This document shows, piece by piece, positions 1-10,532 of a stretch of DNA of 64,000 nucleotides. Positions within the stretch are counted from its first letter, which is position 1. The number at the start of each line of letters is the position of its first letter. The notes under the pieces were generated by a model, which worked only from the letters and a program-made list of their open reading frames with translations, was not told the DNA's origin and did not search any database. This stretch comes from Halichoerus grypus (lineage: Eukaryota; Chordata; Mammalia; Carnivora; Phocidae). The DNA lies in NCBI RefSeq assembly GCF_964656455.1, contig NC_135715.1, forward strand, positions 171,956,437 through 172,020,436. The letters run 5' to 3'. The translations under genes and the position numbers were made by a program.

Positions 1-1029
1 TAAGGGAAGGCTACCAGGCTACTCAGAAAAGGTTTCCAAGAATAGTACATCTCTAGTGAAATCATCATTATCCAGGGACTTAATCACAGCTCTTCAGTCT
101 AGAAATTCAACATAATTAGGGAAGCCAGAATTTATCGGACACGGGATAACCAAACAAAATCATCTAAGAGTGACATATATGATATACATAACGGGTCCAA
201 ATCTCAGATCATAAACCTAGTTGTTCAAGAAATGTTACTTTCTTTATACTTCCCTATCTTCTACTTTGAAACTTTATGTTGCTGAGTGGAGAAATTTTAT
301 ATTGGTCATTTCATGGTCATCTGTTGATTTTAGGGTTCCTTTATTGATTCAGGGTATCCACACAGGGTGGGGGTGGATGGTTGACACAACGCTGGGGAAA
401 GGCAATCTGGTCTTCCACTATCCTTGATGAAACATCCCCCTCCCAGAAACAAACAAACAAACAAAAAACCTCCCCTGCCTCTTTCTCAGCAAGCTCCCAC
501 CCACCTCCTCAAGCACTCACAGGTTGTCATTAATAGAAGTTGGCAGCTACCGCAATGGAATCACTCTAAAAAATAGCCTAGAGCCAACCTGTATAAGAAA
601 AAAAAAAGTATAAACAAATAAATCAGAGGGGCAAGAGGCAGAGCAGAAAAAGTGGGGAAAATGTGATAAGTTTAAAATTTATTCCACTGCCTGTAATTTC
701 AAAAGCCATGATAAACTACTTTACTATTTTCTAGCTTTGGAATCATCCATGTGCATTTAAGGGCTCATACCAAGAAAGAGCTCACAATCCCCCCAAAAGA
801 CAGTGCAGTGTTAACTATGAGCAACTCATCTTCAAGAAAATAACTGAGCTGGTAGAGGGTGATTTAATAAATTATAGTACTAAATGGTACCTCTGTGGCC
901 TGGGAAAGTTAATTTTTTTAAAAGTTCAATAGGCATCCACCATATAACTATCCTGGTGGAATCTAACCCAGAAAAATGTTGGATCCAATTCTTTAACAGC
1001 ACATACTTATTACAAGCCTACAATGGAAA
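1..1029. other. Unassigned non-coding sequence
   Basis: No repeat family, exon or RNA gene is recognised here. The stretch is moderately AT-rich with short A-runs near 455-465 and 598-608. The short open frame at 221-427 has no recognisable domain and is of chance length. It may be single-copy DNA or a repeat too old to recognise by eye. Confidence 0.5.
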
Positions 1030-1640
1030 ATAGAGTCAGTTCAAAGACAGAGTGTATTTATGGCTGGGCTCTCAGAGAGCACAAATAACCACAATACACA
1101 TGAAAGGTAGCAAGTGCCCAAGAGAAGAGAAGATGGAATGTTATGGGATCTGAGAGGAAGGTATAGTATTTCAAGAAAGGGAATTGGGAACAGCTTCCTA
1201 GGGGTTTGAGTTGAGTCCTAAATGACAAGGATATGGATGTGTGGAGGTGATAAAGAAGGGCAGTGCAATGTACTGGCATGAGTAGAGGTAAAAAGCAGGA
1301 AAGGAAAGGATTATAGAAGGAAGAATAAGGTTGGAAAGATAGGTTGGGGTACAGACAAGGAAGGCCTTGAAAAACCACCTAAAGACTTTAGAGGATTTCT
1401 TTGGTGGAAATTTTGTTTGTTTGTTTGTTTTTTCATTTGTTATTTTGTTTTCCTATGCTGGGGATGCACTTGTGATTATTGAGTAAGGGAGTGCAAATAT
1501 TAGAGCTGTGTTTCAGAAAACAATTGAAAGGAGATTATAAAAAGGATTAGGGGGTGGGACTGGAGACAGTGAGAAACCAGAGTCTGTTGAAATAGTCCCG
1601 GTGACATCTGCAGAGAGCTTCACAGGGTAACTATGTCACC
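1030..1640 (+). repeat. Ancient interspersed repeat, family not assigned
   Basis: The text resembles a widespread old mammalian repeat. It has a stretch with 'gggaacagc' and 'acaaggaaggccttgaa', followed downstream by 'gagctgtgtttcagaaa' and a segment with 'tgttgaaatagtcc'. A (TTTG)n run at about 1410-1431 interrupts it. I recognise the overall pattern from memory but cannot name the family with confidence. Confidence 0.35.
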
Positions 1641-4019
1641 CTGACCCTTTGGCAATACTAGAACCATTTACTGCAAGAGCTAAACAAGATGGGTTTAAAT
1701 GGTCATTGCATGAGGAAGATGAAGAAAAGAATGAATGAGTCAAGTTCTTCACCTATTAAAAGATTGGAAAGTATGACTTAAGGAAGACAAGTGAGTTTTG
1801 AGAAAAGGACATTGATTCCTACAGACAAATCTAAAACTACGTGCAAAGGTTAAGGTCATCTAACAGTGAGAAATTAGAGTCATGAATGACTGACAGGCTC
1901 TTGGAACTCTCTACTCACTGACTCGCTCTCTCTCTCAATCTCTCCATCACAACAGGAAGAATAATTTAACAGGTATATTCTCTTTCTTCCCTTCTAACCC
2001 CACCTACCTGCTGTAGCCTCAGAACATATACAACAAACATAATTTTCATTAAAACGTAAAATAAAAAACCTACTTGATTGTATGTTTTCTAGATACAAAA
2101 ATATCATCGGCTCACTAAAAGTAAATTATTTAATTAATAACTTGAAAATTTCAGAAAATTACTTATAGCTCCATCCCCAGAGATAAGCCCATTTAACTTG
2201 TATAAACCCTTTCAGATATATGTAAACATATGGAATATAAGTCACTAGATGGGTAGATTTACAGATAGAGAAATATATATTGCCAGGTAAACTTTTCATT
2301 TGGAATGATCCTATCATCCATTCATTATCTGAAATAAATTCCTGTGCTCTTTGTTATCTCAAAATTTTGTCATTGTTGCTTTTACATCTCACAGAGTCAT
2401 CTCAAGGTTAAAAGCTACACCAAAATTAAAGAACTCTGCTTAGCTACCTCTTGGACCACATTACTGTCCTTACTTTAATTAGTTATAATATGCATATAGG
2501 ACATTTGCTGCAAGGGAGCTGGCAGCCTTGTCAACCACCAGGAGGTAAGTAGGAACTACTTTTAATCTCAGTGCTCAGATTCATAAATGCAGGCATCCAG
2601 CAGTTCATAATGAACTCAAGGTCACCTGGTCCATGATAAGTGGGCTGGATATCAAAGCCAGGATTCTGTAGACTGAAACTTTTGCCTAAGGATGGAAATC
2701 TCTTCACAGAATGTTTAGTCTTACAGATCTGGACCCAAGAACCTAGTTCAACCTCTTCAGTTTACAAACATTGAAATCAAAGTTGTAGAGAGGTTTTTTT
2801 GGCTTGTGTGGGTCATGTGGGTGGTTAACGACTGATCTAGATAGTTCCTTCCATTGTTTTAAAACTGGGAAGAGTACAGAATTTCCCTAATATTGGGGAG
2901 AAGAGGAATTAAGGAATGCTCTTCAAAATTAAAAAAAAAGTTAATTAAAAAACCCTTATTTAGACAAAAATTAAAGTTCATTAAAATGAAGAAAAGACAG
3001 CCTATTTTGACTTAATGAAAATGACTTAAAAGTGAATTTCATTTTTTTTAAAACTCAGTGTCTATTACTTCAATGAGTTTTTAAATTAAGTTATTAAGTC
3101 AATACATGTTTTATGATTTTTAATTAACTTCACTTTTTAAACATTGCATCAAGTTTTGCTACACATTAGAAACAGATTCTGTCAATGTGCAAAAGGATTC
3201 TATATTTTTTTAAGTGTGGGGGCGGTTGGGGGGATTGTGTGTATAGGGGTTTGAAAGGTCATACCTCAAAATATTAACAATGGATGGTAGGATTTCAGAT
3301 AATTTTTATTTACCTTTTTCTTACCTGTGCTTGCTTATTTTCTCATTTTTCTACAATAAATATATATTTCTTATACCATGCAAAAGTGATTTTGCCAGTG
3401 AAAATAGTCATTTCTTGTATTTGAAAAGCAACGTGCTATTTGCCCGTTGTGGTAGATAGTGTGTGTGTGGCTTGCCTGCTTAATGTATATTCCAGCCTCT
3501 CTCAAGCACATCTTCCTATGCTATAGTGTCTGGAAAGCTGAAAATTCTATTTTTAGAGTCCTTTGCAACTCGGGTTCTAGATGAGACTTAAGTTCTGCCA
3601 ATCAGATGCCCTCATATGAGGCTAGCATTTGAAAGTGAGTTGATTTGGGGGGAGGCAGGTTGTGGGGTGCAGATGGAGGCCAATCACAGAAGAGGCTGTG
3701 TGCTTCTGCAGTGTTTGCTCCCCAGCCTCCTGCCTCAGCAGGTTCTTACAGCAGTGGTAGCGACTGCACTGATTACAAGGGAGACAGTATGATTCTGGGG
3801 CCAGGAGCTGTTCCTGGAAATTCCACCTACCACCTGTTCCTTTGGTGCTTGCAATAATAATTTTTCTGACAATATCTCATACATAGTAAACACCCTATTC
3901 TGCTTAAAACTAGCTATGATAGTTCTGTTGCTTGCAATTGAGCATTAACCCATGGTCATGTTCAAAATGTTCTTGTATACCCTCTTTCCAATTCTTAACT
4001 CTACCTTTACTTTTCCTCC
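1641..4019. other. Unassigned non-coding sequence, AT-rich in the middle
   Basis: No gene is seen. An AT-rich block lies at about 2925-3140. A GT-rich patch lies at 3216-3245. The part at 3440-3860 looks like a decayed medium-copy repeat (it contains 'aagttctgccaatcagatg'), but I cannot place it. The open frame at 3645-3857 shows no domain. Confidence 0.4.
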
Positions 4020-4560
4020 TTTTGCAGTTACAATAATACCTGCCTGTTGCAAAAAAAGGAAAAAGGAATCAACACAAAAAGTTATACATTGAAAAATGAA
4101 AATCTGTCCTCATGGTCCCCACCCCTCAGCTTATATCCCAAAGCAATCCACTGTAAATAGATTGTTGTTTCATGTCCTTCCAGATATTTTTTATGCCTAT
4201 AGAAAGTGTGAATACACAGGTGGGTTTTTTCCTTCATTTTTACAAAAAAGACATGATACAACATATACATAAATCCTGCAACTTGATTTTTTAAAAATCT
4301 TTTTATGTGTGTGTGTACTGAGCTACCTGGTTCTTTTGAACTACTATATATTATTATATGCTGTGGAGAAACCAAAATATATTTCAACATTCTATGAATG
4401 GACATGTTAATATTTATAAACAGTGTTGTAATAATCATCCTTTATTAGATATCTTTATGTGTACATTTAAATATTTCTCAAGATAAATTCTCAAATCTAA
4501 ATGCAAAACATTTATATGTTTGAAGATTGCATTTAGCAATCTACTGTTTTTAAAGAATAA
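4020..4560 (-). repeat. Old L1 (L1M-type) 3' end, reverse orientation
   Basis: The segment with 'catgtccttccagatattt' and the following AT-rich sequence reads as the reverse complement of old mammalian L1 3' ends that begin around a 'tctggaaggatacac' motif. It is heavily diverged. The match is from memory of the family pattern, not an alignment. Confidence 0.45.
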
Positions 4561-4564
4561 TGTC

Positions 4565-4660
4565 TGTTTTGCTTATTACTGTTAACACTGGTGCTCAGAA
4601 CAGCATCTGCCGTGTAGAAGGCACTAAATAAATATGTGTGAAATGAATGCCAAGTGAATG
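4565..4660 (+). repeat. L2/MIR-like 3' end
   Basis: The sequence 'ctcagaacagcatctgccg' followed by 'ggcactaaataaatatgtg' and 'gaatg' matches the typical end of L2/MIR elements ('cacagtgcctggcac...ggcactcaataaatg'). Confidence 0.45.
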
Positions 4661-4669
4661 ATTGAAAAT

Positions 4670-5060
4670 AGATTAGGAAATGCATTAATGCAATTCACCA
4701 CGTGAGTGGATTAAAGGAGAAAAAAATAAACACATATACAACCATTATGATGGACGTCCCCACAAGTCGGGTAATACTCCATATCCACTCCTGATTTTTA
4801 AGAAAATTATTCATCATGAAATAGAAGAAATATTAACCTGATAAAAGGACTTATCAGAAACCAACAGCAAAATAGATTTCTAAATATTTATAAGAGAAAG
4901 GATAGTTATCACCTTCAAGGACTCAATTATGAATAAAAATAAGCTCACAGGCCTGAGATAGGAAAGGAAGCAAAAATATTAAAATGAGATATAAAATATT
5001 AAAGACCTATATACTTCTACAAAGAAATGCAAAGCAGGTCTAAATAAAAAGCAAAATCAT
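4670..5060 (+). repeat. Decayed L1M ORF2 fragment
   Basis: The text 'attcaccacgtgagtggatt' then 'aaaggagaaaaa' and the following A-rich sequence matches the part of old L1 ORF2 just before reverse transcriptase motif A. It is strongly diverged and carries no open frame. Confidence 0.5.
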
Positions 5061-5424
5061 CAGCCACACAAGTGCATGGAGTTTACTCTGAAGAAGTTCA
5101 TCATACTGGGGGCAGACTGGGTGGCCCAATTTTAATATCTAGAAAACTACATGGTCAGACAAGAAAACACGCTCAGGAGGCAATGAGTAGCCTGCAGCTG
5201 TTCTGCCTCTTCTCCAATACTCTTGGTCTCATCAGCAGAGACAAAACCCACTCCTCTCTTTTCCCTAATGTTCTGTTCTATCAGTTCTAAATGCTTCTCA
5301 GCCCTAATTGTGGTCATTTATAGAATAGGGACAGGCCAAGAACAAGACTCCTTTTAACTTGAGGAAACTCTAGGATGTAAAATTTAAATTACAGAAAACA
5401 ATCAAGTGTCCCAAAACTTAGAAT
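5061..5424. other. Unassigned non-coding sequence
   Basis: No repeat or gene is recognised. The open frame at 5072-5290 encodes no recognisable domain. Confidence 0.4.
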
Positions 5425-5439
5425 ATTACATAACTATTT

Positions 5440-5625
5440 ATTTTTTTAAAGATTTTATTTATTTATTTGAGAGAGAGCGCTTGCGTGCAAGCATGCAGGA
5501 GGGGGAGGAGCAGAGGGAGAGGGAGAAGCAGACCAAAGGCTGAGCAGAGTGCCTGGCGCAGGGCTCCAACCCAGGATGCTGAGATCATGACCTCAGCCAA
5601 AGGAAGACTTAACCAAGGCACCCCA
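5440..5625 (-). mobile_element. CAN-SINE (tRNA-derived carnivore SINE)
   Basis: On the minus strand this begins with 'GGGTGCCTTGG' and ends in an (AAAT)n tail, seen here as 'aaagattttatttatttattt' at the left. It is flanked by a 15-bp target-site duplication with one mismatch: 5425-5439 (attacataactattt) and 5626-5640 (attacataaccattt). This is the standard signature of L1-mobilised SINE insertion. Confidence 0.92.
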
Positions 5626-5640
5626 ATTACATAACCATTT

Positions 5641-5757
5641 TAAAAACATATGCAACTTTATATGTTCTTATAGGGAAAAAAAAATACCCTAAACTGTGTT
5701 AAATGAAAAAGTAGGGTAGCAGTGTGTATAGCATGATTATATATGCAAGCGTTTTTG
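5641..5757 (+). repeat. Old L1M 3'-end fragment, left part
   Basis: An AT-rich piece with 'gtagcagtgtgtatagcatg' resembles the plus-strand 3' end of old L1M elements. It appears to continue at 6862-7047 after an interruption by a minus-strand L1. Confidence 0.4.
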
Positions 5758-6861
5758 TTTCTTTCTAACAATTTTATTGAGATATACATAAGTTTACCTA
5801 TTTAAATTGTACAATTCTGCTATTTAAGTATATTTACAGAGTTGTATACTTATCACCACAATTTTATTATAGAATCTTTTCATTATCCCAAAATGTGACT
5901 CTGTTCCCATTAACAGTCGCTCACAATTCTCCCTCATCCAGACCCAGGTAAACAATAAACTACTTTCTTTTTTTATAGATTTGCCTATCCTGAACATCTG
6001 ATATTAATGGAATCATGTAATATATGCTCTTATGTTGCTGGCTTCTTTCACTTAGCATGTTTTCAAGGTTCATCCATGTTGTTCCATATATCAGTACCAC
6101 ATTCCTTTTTTATGGCCCAATAATATTCTAATGTATAGATATATTACATTTTATTTATCCAGTTATCTGTTGATGGACATCTTGATTGTTTCTACTTTCT
6201 GGCTGTTATGGATCATGTTTCTATGAGCATTAGTGTACAAGTTTTTGTGTAGACATATGTTTTTATTTCTCTTGAGTATATATCTAGAAGTAGAATTACT
6301 GGGTTATATGGTAACTCTACGTTTAACATTTTCTGGACCTGTCAGACTGTTTTCCAAAGTGGTTGCATTTTACATTCCCAACTGCAACACATGAGGGTTC
6401 CAATTTCTCCACACCTTCACCAATATCTGCTATTTTCCATCCTTTTAATGTACCCATCCTACTGAGTGTGAAGTGACATCTCATTTTGGTCTTAATTGCA
6501 TTTTCCTAATGACTAACGATGTTGAGCATCTTTTCATGTGCTTATTAGCCATCCATATATTTTCTTTAGAGAAATGTTGGTTCTGATCCTTTGCCCATTT
6601 TTAAATTGGGTCCTCTGTCTTTTATTACTTGTGGTCATATATTCATATATTTTGAATATATGTCCCTAATCAGATACATGATCTGCAAATATTTTCTCCC
6701 ATTCTGCGGGTCTTTTCACTAACTTGATGATGATGTCCTTTGAAGCACAAAAGTTTTTTTATTTTAAAACACAATTTATCTCTTTTATAACTTTCACTTT
6801 TGGTGTCTTATCTAAGAAATTGTTGCCTAAACCAAAGTTTTGTGTACATTTTCTGAAGCAT
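5758..6861 (-). mobile_element. Old L1 (L1M), ORF2 C-terminus and 3'UTR
   Basis: The plus strand reads as the reverse complement of the L1 ORF2 end: 'ttagcatgttttcaaggttc', 'tatctgttgatggacatct', 'tactgggttatatggtaact', 'ccaacatttctctaaagaaa' on the other strand, and a left end 'caattttattgagatatac' typical of old L1 3'UTRs. No long open frame survives. It is diverged throughout and probably split the older plus-strand element on either side. Confidence 0.8.
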
Positions 6862-7047
6862 ATAAAAACCCCTATGTAAGCATATGTGCTTTTTCTTCTC
6901 TAAAGATTCACAGAAATGTTAATAGTAGTTAACTTTGTGAAGAAGGGCAAGGGGAAGGAGATAGAATTTTGTGTTTTACTTTATTCATGTGTATGGTAGA
7001 AATATTTTACCATCTTTATGTATCACTTCTATTTTAAAGATTTTTTT
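6862..7047 (+). repeat. Old L1M 3'-end fragment, right part
   Basis: This contains 'gaagggcaaggggaaggag' and 'tttaccatctttatgtatc', which fits the end of an old L1M 3' region. It is the likely continuation of the fragment at 5641-5757. Confidence 0.4.
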
Positions 7048-7062
7048 AAAAAATTCAGATTG

Positions 7063-7392
7063 CTATCATTTTTTTGATGGAGTCTTTGTCTGATTTTGGA
7101 ATCAAGGTAATGCTGGCCTCATAAAATGAGGTTTGAAATTTTCCTTCCATTTATATTTTTTCGAACAGGTTCAGAAGAATAGGTATTAATTCTTTAAATG
7201 TTTGGTAGAAACGAACCATGAGAGACTATGGACTCTGAGAAACAAACTGAGGGTTCTAGAGGGGAGGGGGGTGGGGAGGTGGGTTAGCCTGGTGATGGGT
7301 ATTAAAGAGGGCATGTATTGAATGGAGCACTGGGTGTTATATGCAAACAATGAATCATGGAACACTACATCAAAAAAAATACATGAATAGGA
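7063..7392. mobile_element. Short L1 with 5' inversion (twin priming)
   Basis: About 7063-7204 is the reverse complement of L1 ORF2 around the PDGFPGEF region through the 'LIPKP' region. About 7205-7392 is the L1 3' end in forward orientation ('accatgagagactatgg' through 'actgggtgttatatgcaaac' and an A-rich tail). The whole is bounded by a perfect 15-bp duplication aaaaaattcagattg at 7048-7062 and 7393-7407. Compared with the full-length L1 at 8680, roughly 2.3 kb between the two parts is missing. Confidence 0.9.
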
Positions 7393-7659
7393 AAAAAATT
7401 CAGATTGAATATTAATAAATAGCAATTGACTACTGTTGGCATCTTAGAAGGCCTAATAAATGACAATACTCTTTTCTGCCTGATTCAAGAATCGACTGAG
7501 ATACAGATACAGGAATCAGAGGAGTGGAAGCCATAATGTCAACCAATTTCTGATAAAGCAGTGGTTTAGTGTAAGAACCAACTAGACCTATTAAAACACC
7601 CTGACCTTCCATCCCCTGATTATACCTTGAAACAGTCTACTTAAGAATAAGTTTGAGTC

Positions 7660-7832
7660 GGAGCTCCTGGGTGGCTCAGTCGGTTAAGCGTCCAACTCTT
7701 GATTTCAGCTCAGGTCATGATCTCAGGTTTGTGAGATGGAGCCTCACAGAAGCTACTTAAGATTCTCTCTCTCCCTTTCCTTCTGCTCCTTCTCCCACCC
7801 TCTCTCTCTCAAAAAAAAAAAAAAAAAAAAAG
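7660..7832 (+). mobile_element. CAN-SINE
   Basis: The tRNA-like head 'ctcctgggtggctcagtcgg' is followed by a CT-rich body and a 22-nt A tail. Target-site duplication agtttgagtc lies at 7650-7659 and 7833-7842. Confidence 0.93.
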
Positions 7833-7842
7833 AGTTTGAGTC

Positions 7843-8667
7843 TAAGAATGTATACACTTCATAAAGATCAGTGCTAGGCACTCTTTAGGGGGAAAGAGAA
7901 TAGCAACAAGAGAAAGGACCCTCCATACCCAAGAACTTTTATATATTAGCATGATCCAGTACAAAGTTGTGAATCAATGCCTTTCATCCACCAACTATTT
8001 AGCTCATCTTCATCCCACCTCCATGGCAAGAACTAATGTCTGAGGCAAGAAGCTTAAACATTTAAGAAAACCCCCCTCCATGAACTACAGAGAAGCAGGA
8101 AAATAGGCATCTCTCTTTAACAATTACCATAAAATTTTAAGCTACAGTGGATAGATCTTTATACTAGATATTGTATATCCTTATATCTTGCTCCTGATGA
8201 TCCCATTATAAAATTACTATGTACATACAATTGATAATTAGCAAACTGAGGACCTAAACCCCTTTAGAAACCCCTAGGCATCTGTGCAGGCATCACATTT
8301 CCTGTGGAGGAAATTTTGGGAAAGAAGCTTAAGATTTCGGAATATAGGATTTATACTCAGAAAGCAGAAAGCAGAAAAAGAACATTTAAATTTTAAAGCA
8401 CAAGAATGGAGCTGGGAGTAGAAGTCTTTTCAATACAGAAAAAAAAATTAGCAGAACAGTTACTGGACTATTCGTTGCTTACCACCATGATGAGCACTGA
8501 GTAAGGCCAGAGCTTTCCAAACTATGTGCTACAGTGCCTAGTGCTCCAAGAGATTGATGCTCTCAGCCCTCAGGAAAGATGGACAGAGTGTGGAGTCTTT
8601 AGAACCTACAGGTTGGTCACTTCCAGTTAGATCAGCCTTTTTCATTTCCCTGGTGGGTCACTGAAAG
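7843..8667. other. Unassigned non-coding sequence
   Basis: No recognisable repeat or gene. It is the pre-insertion DNA left of the full-length L1; its last 12 bases are duplicated at 14654. Confidence 0.5.
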
Positions 8668-8679
8668 ATCAAGGTTTGC
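8668..8679. repeat. Left target-site duplication of the full-length L1
   Basis: The 12-mer atcaaggtttgc at 8668-8679 recurs at 14654-14665, directly after the L1 A-rich tail. This fixes both ends of the insertion. Confidence 0.9.
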
Positions 8680-9565
8680 GGGGGGGGGGGGGGGAGGGGG
8701 AGGATGGTGGAGGAGTAGGGGACCCTATTTCAACTGGTCCCCGGAATTGAGCTGGATATCTACCAGACCACTCTGAGCACCCACGAAACCAGCCTGAGAT
8801 GTAAGAAGATCTGGATCTCTACAAACAGAATATCCCAGGCGGTTGGTTTTGAGGTACGAAGCAGGGAGTCGTGATTCCGGGGACAGATATCAGAGGATAA
8901 ACGGCAGCGGGAGGGTGCATGGCCGTGGGGATCCTACACCGCTGGTGAGCGACAGCCTCGCGCGCTGCAGACGGGCACAGACTCACAGATCGGTAGCGTC
9001 CGGAAAGAACTTTAGGGCAGCCCCCGGTCGGAAACCCGGAGTGGTGGGGTTGTGCGTGCAAGCGAACTGGAAGTGGCTGGCGGTTTTAGAAGCACAAAGG
9101 GCAGAGACGGGCCCGACCTGGAGGCAGGACTGGGAGCGCTGCAGAGGGGCACACAACCCAGGACGCTGCAATTTATAGCAGCACGGACAGAAACGGAGAC
9201 AGTGTGGCCTGGAGAGCTCACTGAAGAACAGACTGCGATCTCTCTGCTCTGAGGCAGAGGGTTGGAAACTGTCTCTTCTGCTCTGACTCGCAAAAGAGAC
9301 GTGGAAAGCTGCCAGGGAAAGCTGCCAGAGAACAAAAGCCCCAGAAACTGATTCCCGCTGAGCCCATCCCCCGCCACAGGGGCACAGGGCAACTCCGTCG
9401 GAACAGGGTTGCCTGAGTAACAGCGCGGCAGGTCCCTCCTGCAGAAGACAGGCTGGGAAAACAAGAGGCCAGCAACCCTAAGGTCCCAAGAAAACAGGTG
9501 CATTTTGCTTGGGTTCTGGTCAATAATTTCGACTCTATACATTCCCTCAAACACCCATCAACAGA
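8680..9565 (+). promoter_or_regulatory. L1 5'UTR with presumed internal promoter
   Basis: The element opens with a run of G interrupted by a single A (8680-8701). About 860 bp of relatively GC- and CpG-rich sequence then leads to the ORF1 start codon at 9566. In L1 elements this region carries an internal RNA polymerase II promoter. No specific transcription factor site is claimed. Open frames on either strand here have no recognisable domains. Confidence 0.75.
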
Positions 9566-10454
9566 ATGACTAGGAGGAGGAGCCCCCAAAATAGAAAAGA
9601 CTCAGAGATTATGACTTATGCTGCAGATTTACAAATGGATGCAGATATAACCAAGATGTCGGAGATGGAATTCAGGCTAGCAATTGTGAAGACAATGGCT
9701 AGAATGGAGAAATCAATTAATGGCAACATAGAGTCTCTAAGGGCAGAAATGAAAGGTGAATTGGCAGAACTTAAAAATGCTATCAATGAGATCCAATCCA
9801 ATCTAGATAATCTAACAGCTAGGGTAACTGAGGCAGAAGAGAGAATAAGTGACCTGGAAGACAATATAATAGATAAAAAGGGAAAAGAGGAGGCCAGGGA
9901 AAAACAACTCAGAATCCATGAAAATAAAATCAGAGAAATAAGTGACACCATGAAGCATTCCAATGTCAGAATAATTGGAATCCTGGAGGGAGTGGAGAGA
10001 GAGAGGACTAGAAGATGTATTTGAGCAAATCGTAGCTGAGAACTTCCCTAATCTGGGGAATGAAACAAACATTCGAGTCCTAGAGGCAGAGAGGACCCCT
10101 CCTAAGATCAAGGATAACAGGCCAACACCCCAGCATGTAATAGTAAAACTTGCAAATCTTAGAACCAAGGAAACCATCTTAAGGGCAGTTAGGGGCAAGA
10201 GATTCCTTATGTACAGAGAGAGGAATATCAGGATAACGTCAGACCTATTCACAGAGACCTGGCAAGCCAGAAAGGCCTGGCAAGACATATTCAGAGTACT
10301 AAATGAGAAGAACATGCAGCCAAGAATACTTTATCCGGCAAGGCTTTCATTTAGAATGGATGGAGAGATGCAGAGCTTCCACGACCGGCAGAAATTGAAA
10401 GAATATGTGACCACTAAGCTGGCCCTGCAAGAAATATTAAGGGGGGTTCTATAA
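9566..10454 (+). pseudogene. L1 ORF1 (ORF1p RNA-binding chaperone), one frameshift
   Basis: ORF1p normally forms trimers that coat L1 RNA. The start at 9566 (MTRRRSPQNRKDSE) is the first in-frame ATG after the 5'UTR. Residues of about 45-135 form a heptad-rich coiled coil (for example 'AELKNAINEIQSNLDNL' and 'RVTEAEERISDLED'). The RRM begins at 'NVRIIGI'. The C-terminal domain keeps 'RNIRITSDLF', 'ARLSF' and 'KLKEY'. The reading frame breaks once, in a short GA-repeat near 10000-10008. The first frame runs into TGA at 10022-10024, while the second frame carries the rest to 10454. Apart from this indel the gene looks intact over its full length of roughly 295 codons. It lies 78 bp upstream of ORF2, as usual for L1. 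Confidence 0.93.
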
Positions 10455-10532
10455 AAGGAGAAAGACCCCAAGAGTGATATACAACAGAAATTTACAGGGA
10501 CAATCTATAAAAACAACATCTTCACAGGCAAC

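Noticed and set aside
8819..9589. Overlapping open frames on both strands before L1 ORF1
   Set aside because: They lie in the GC-rich L1 5'UTR, overlap each other in many frames and have no recognisable domain.
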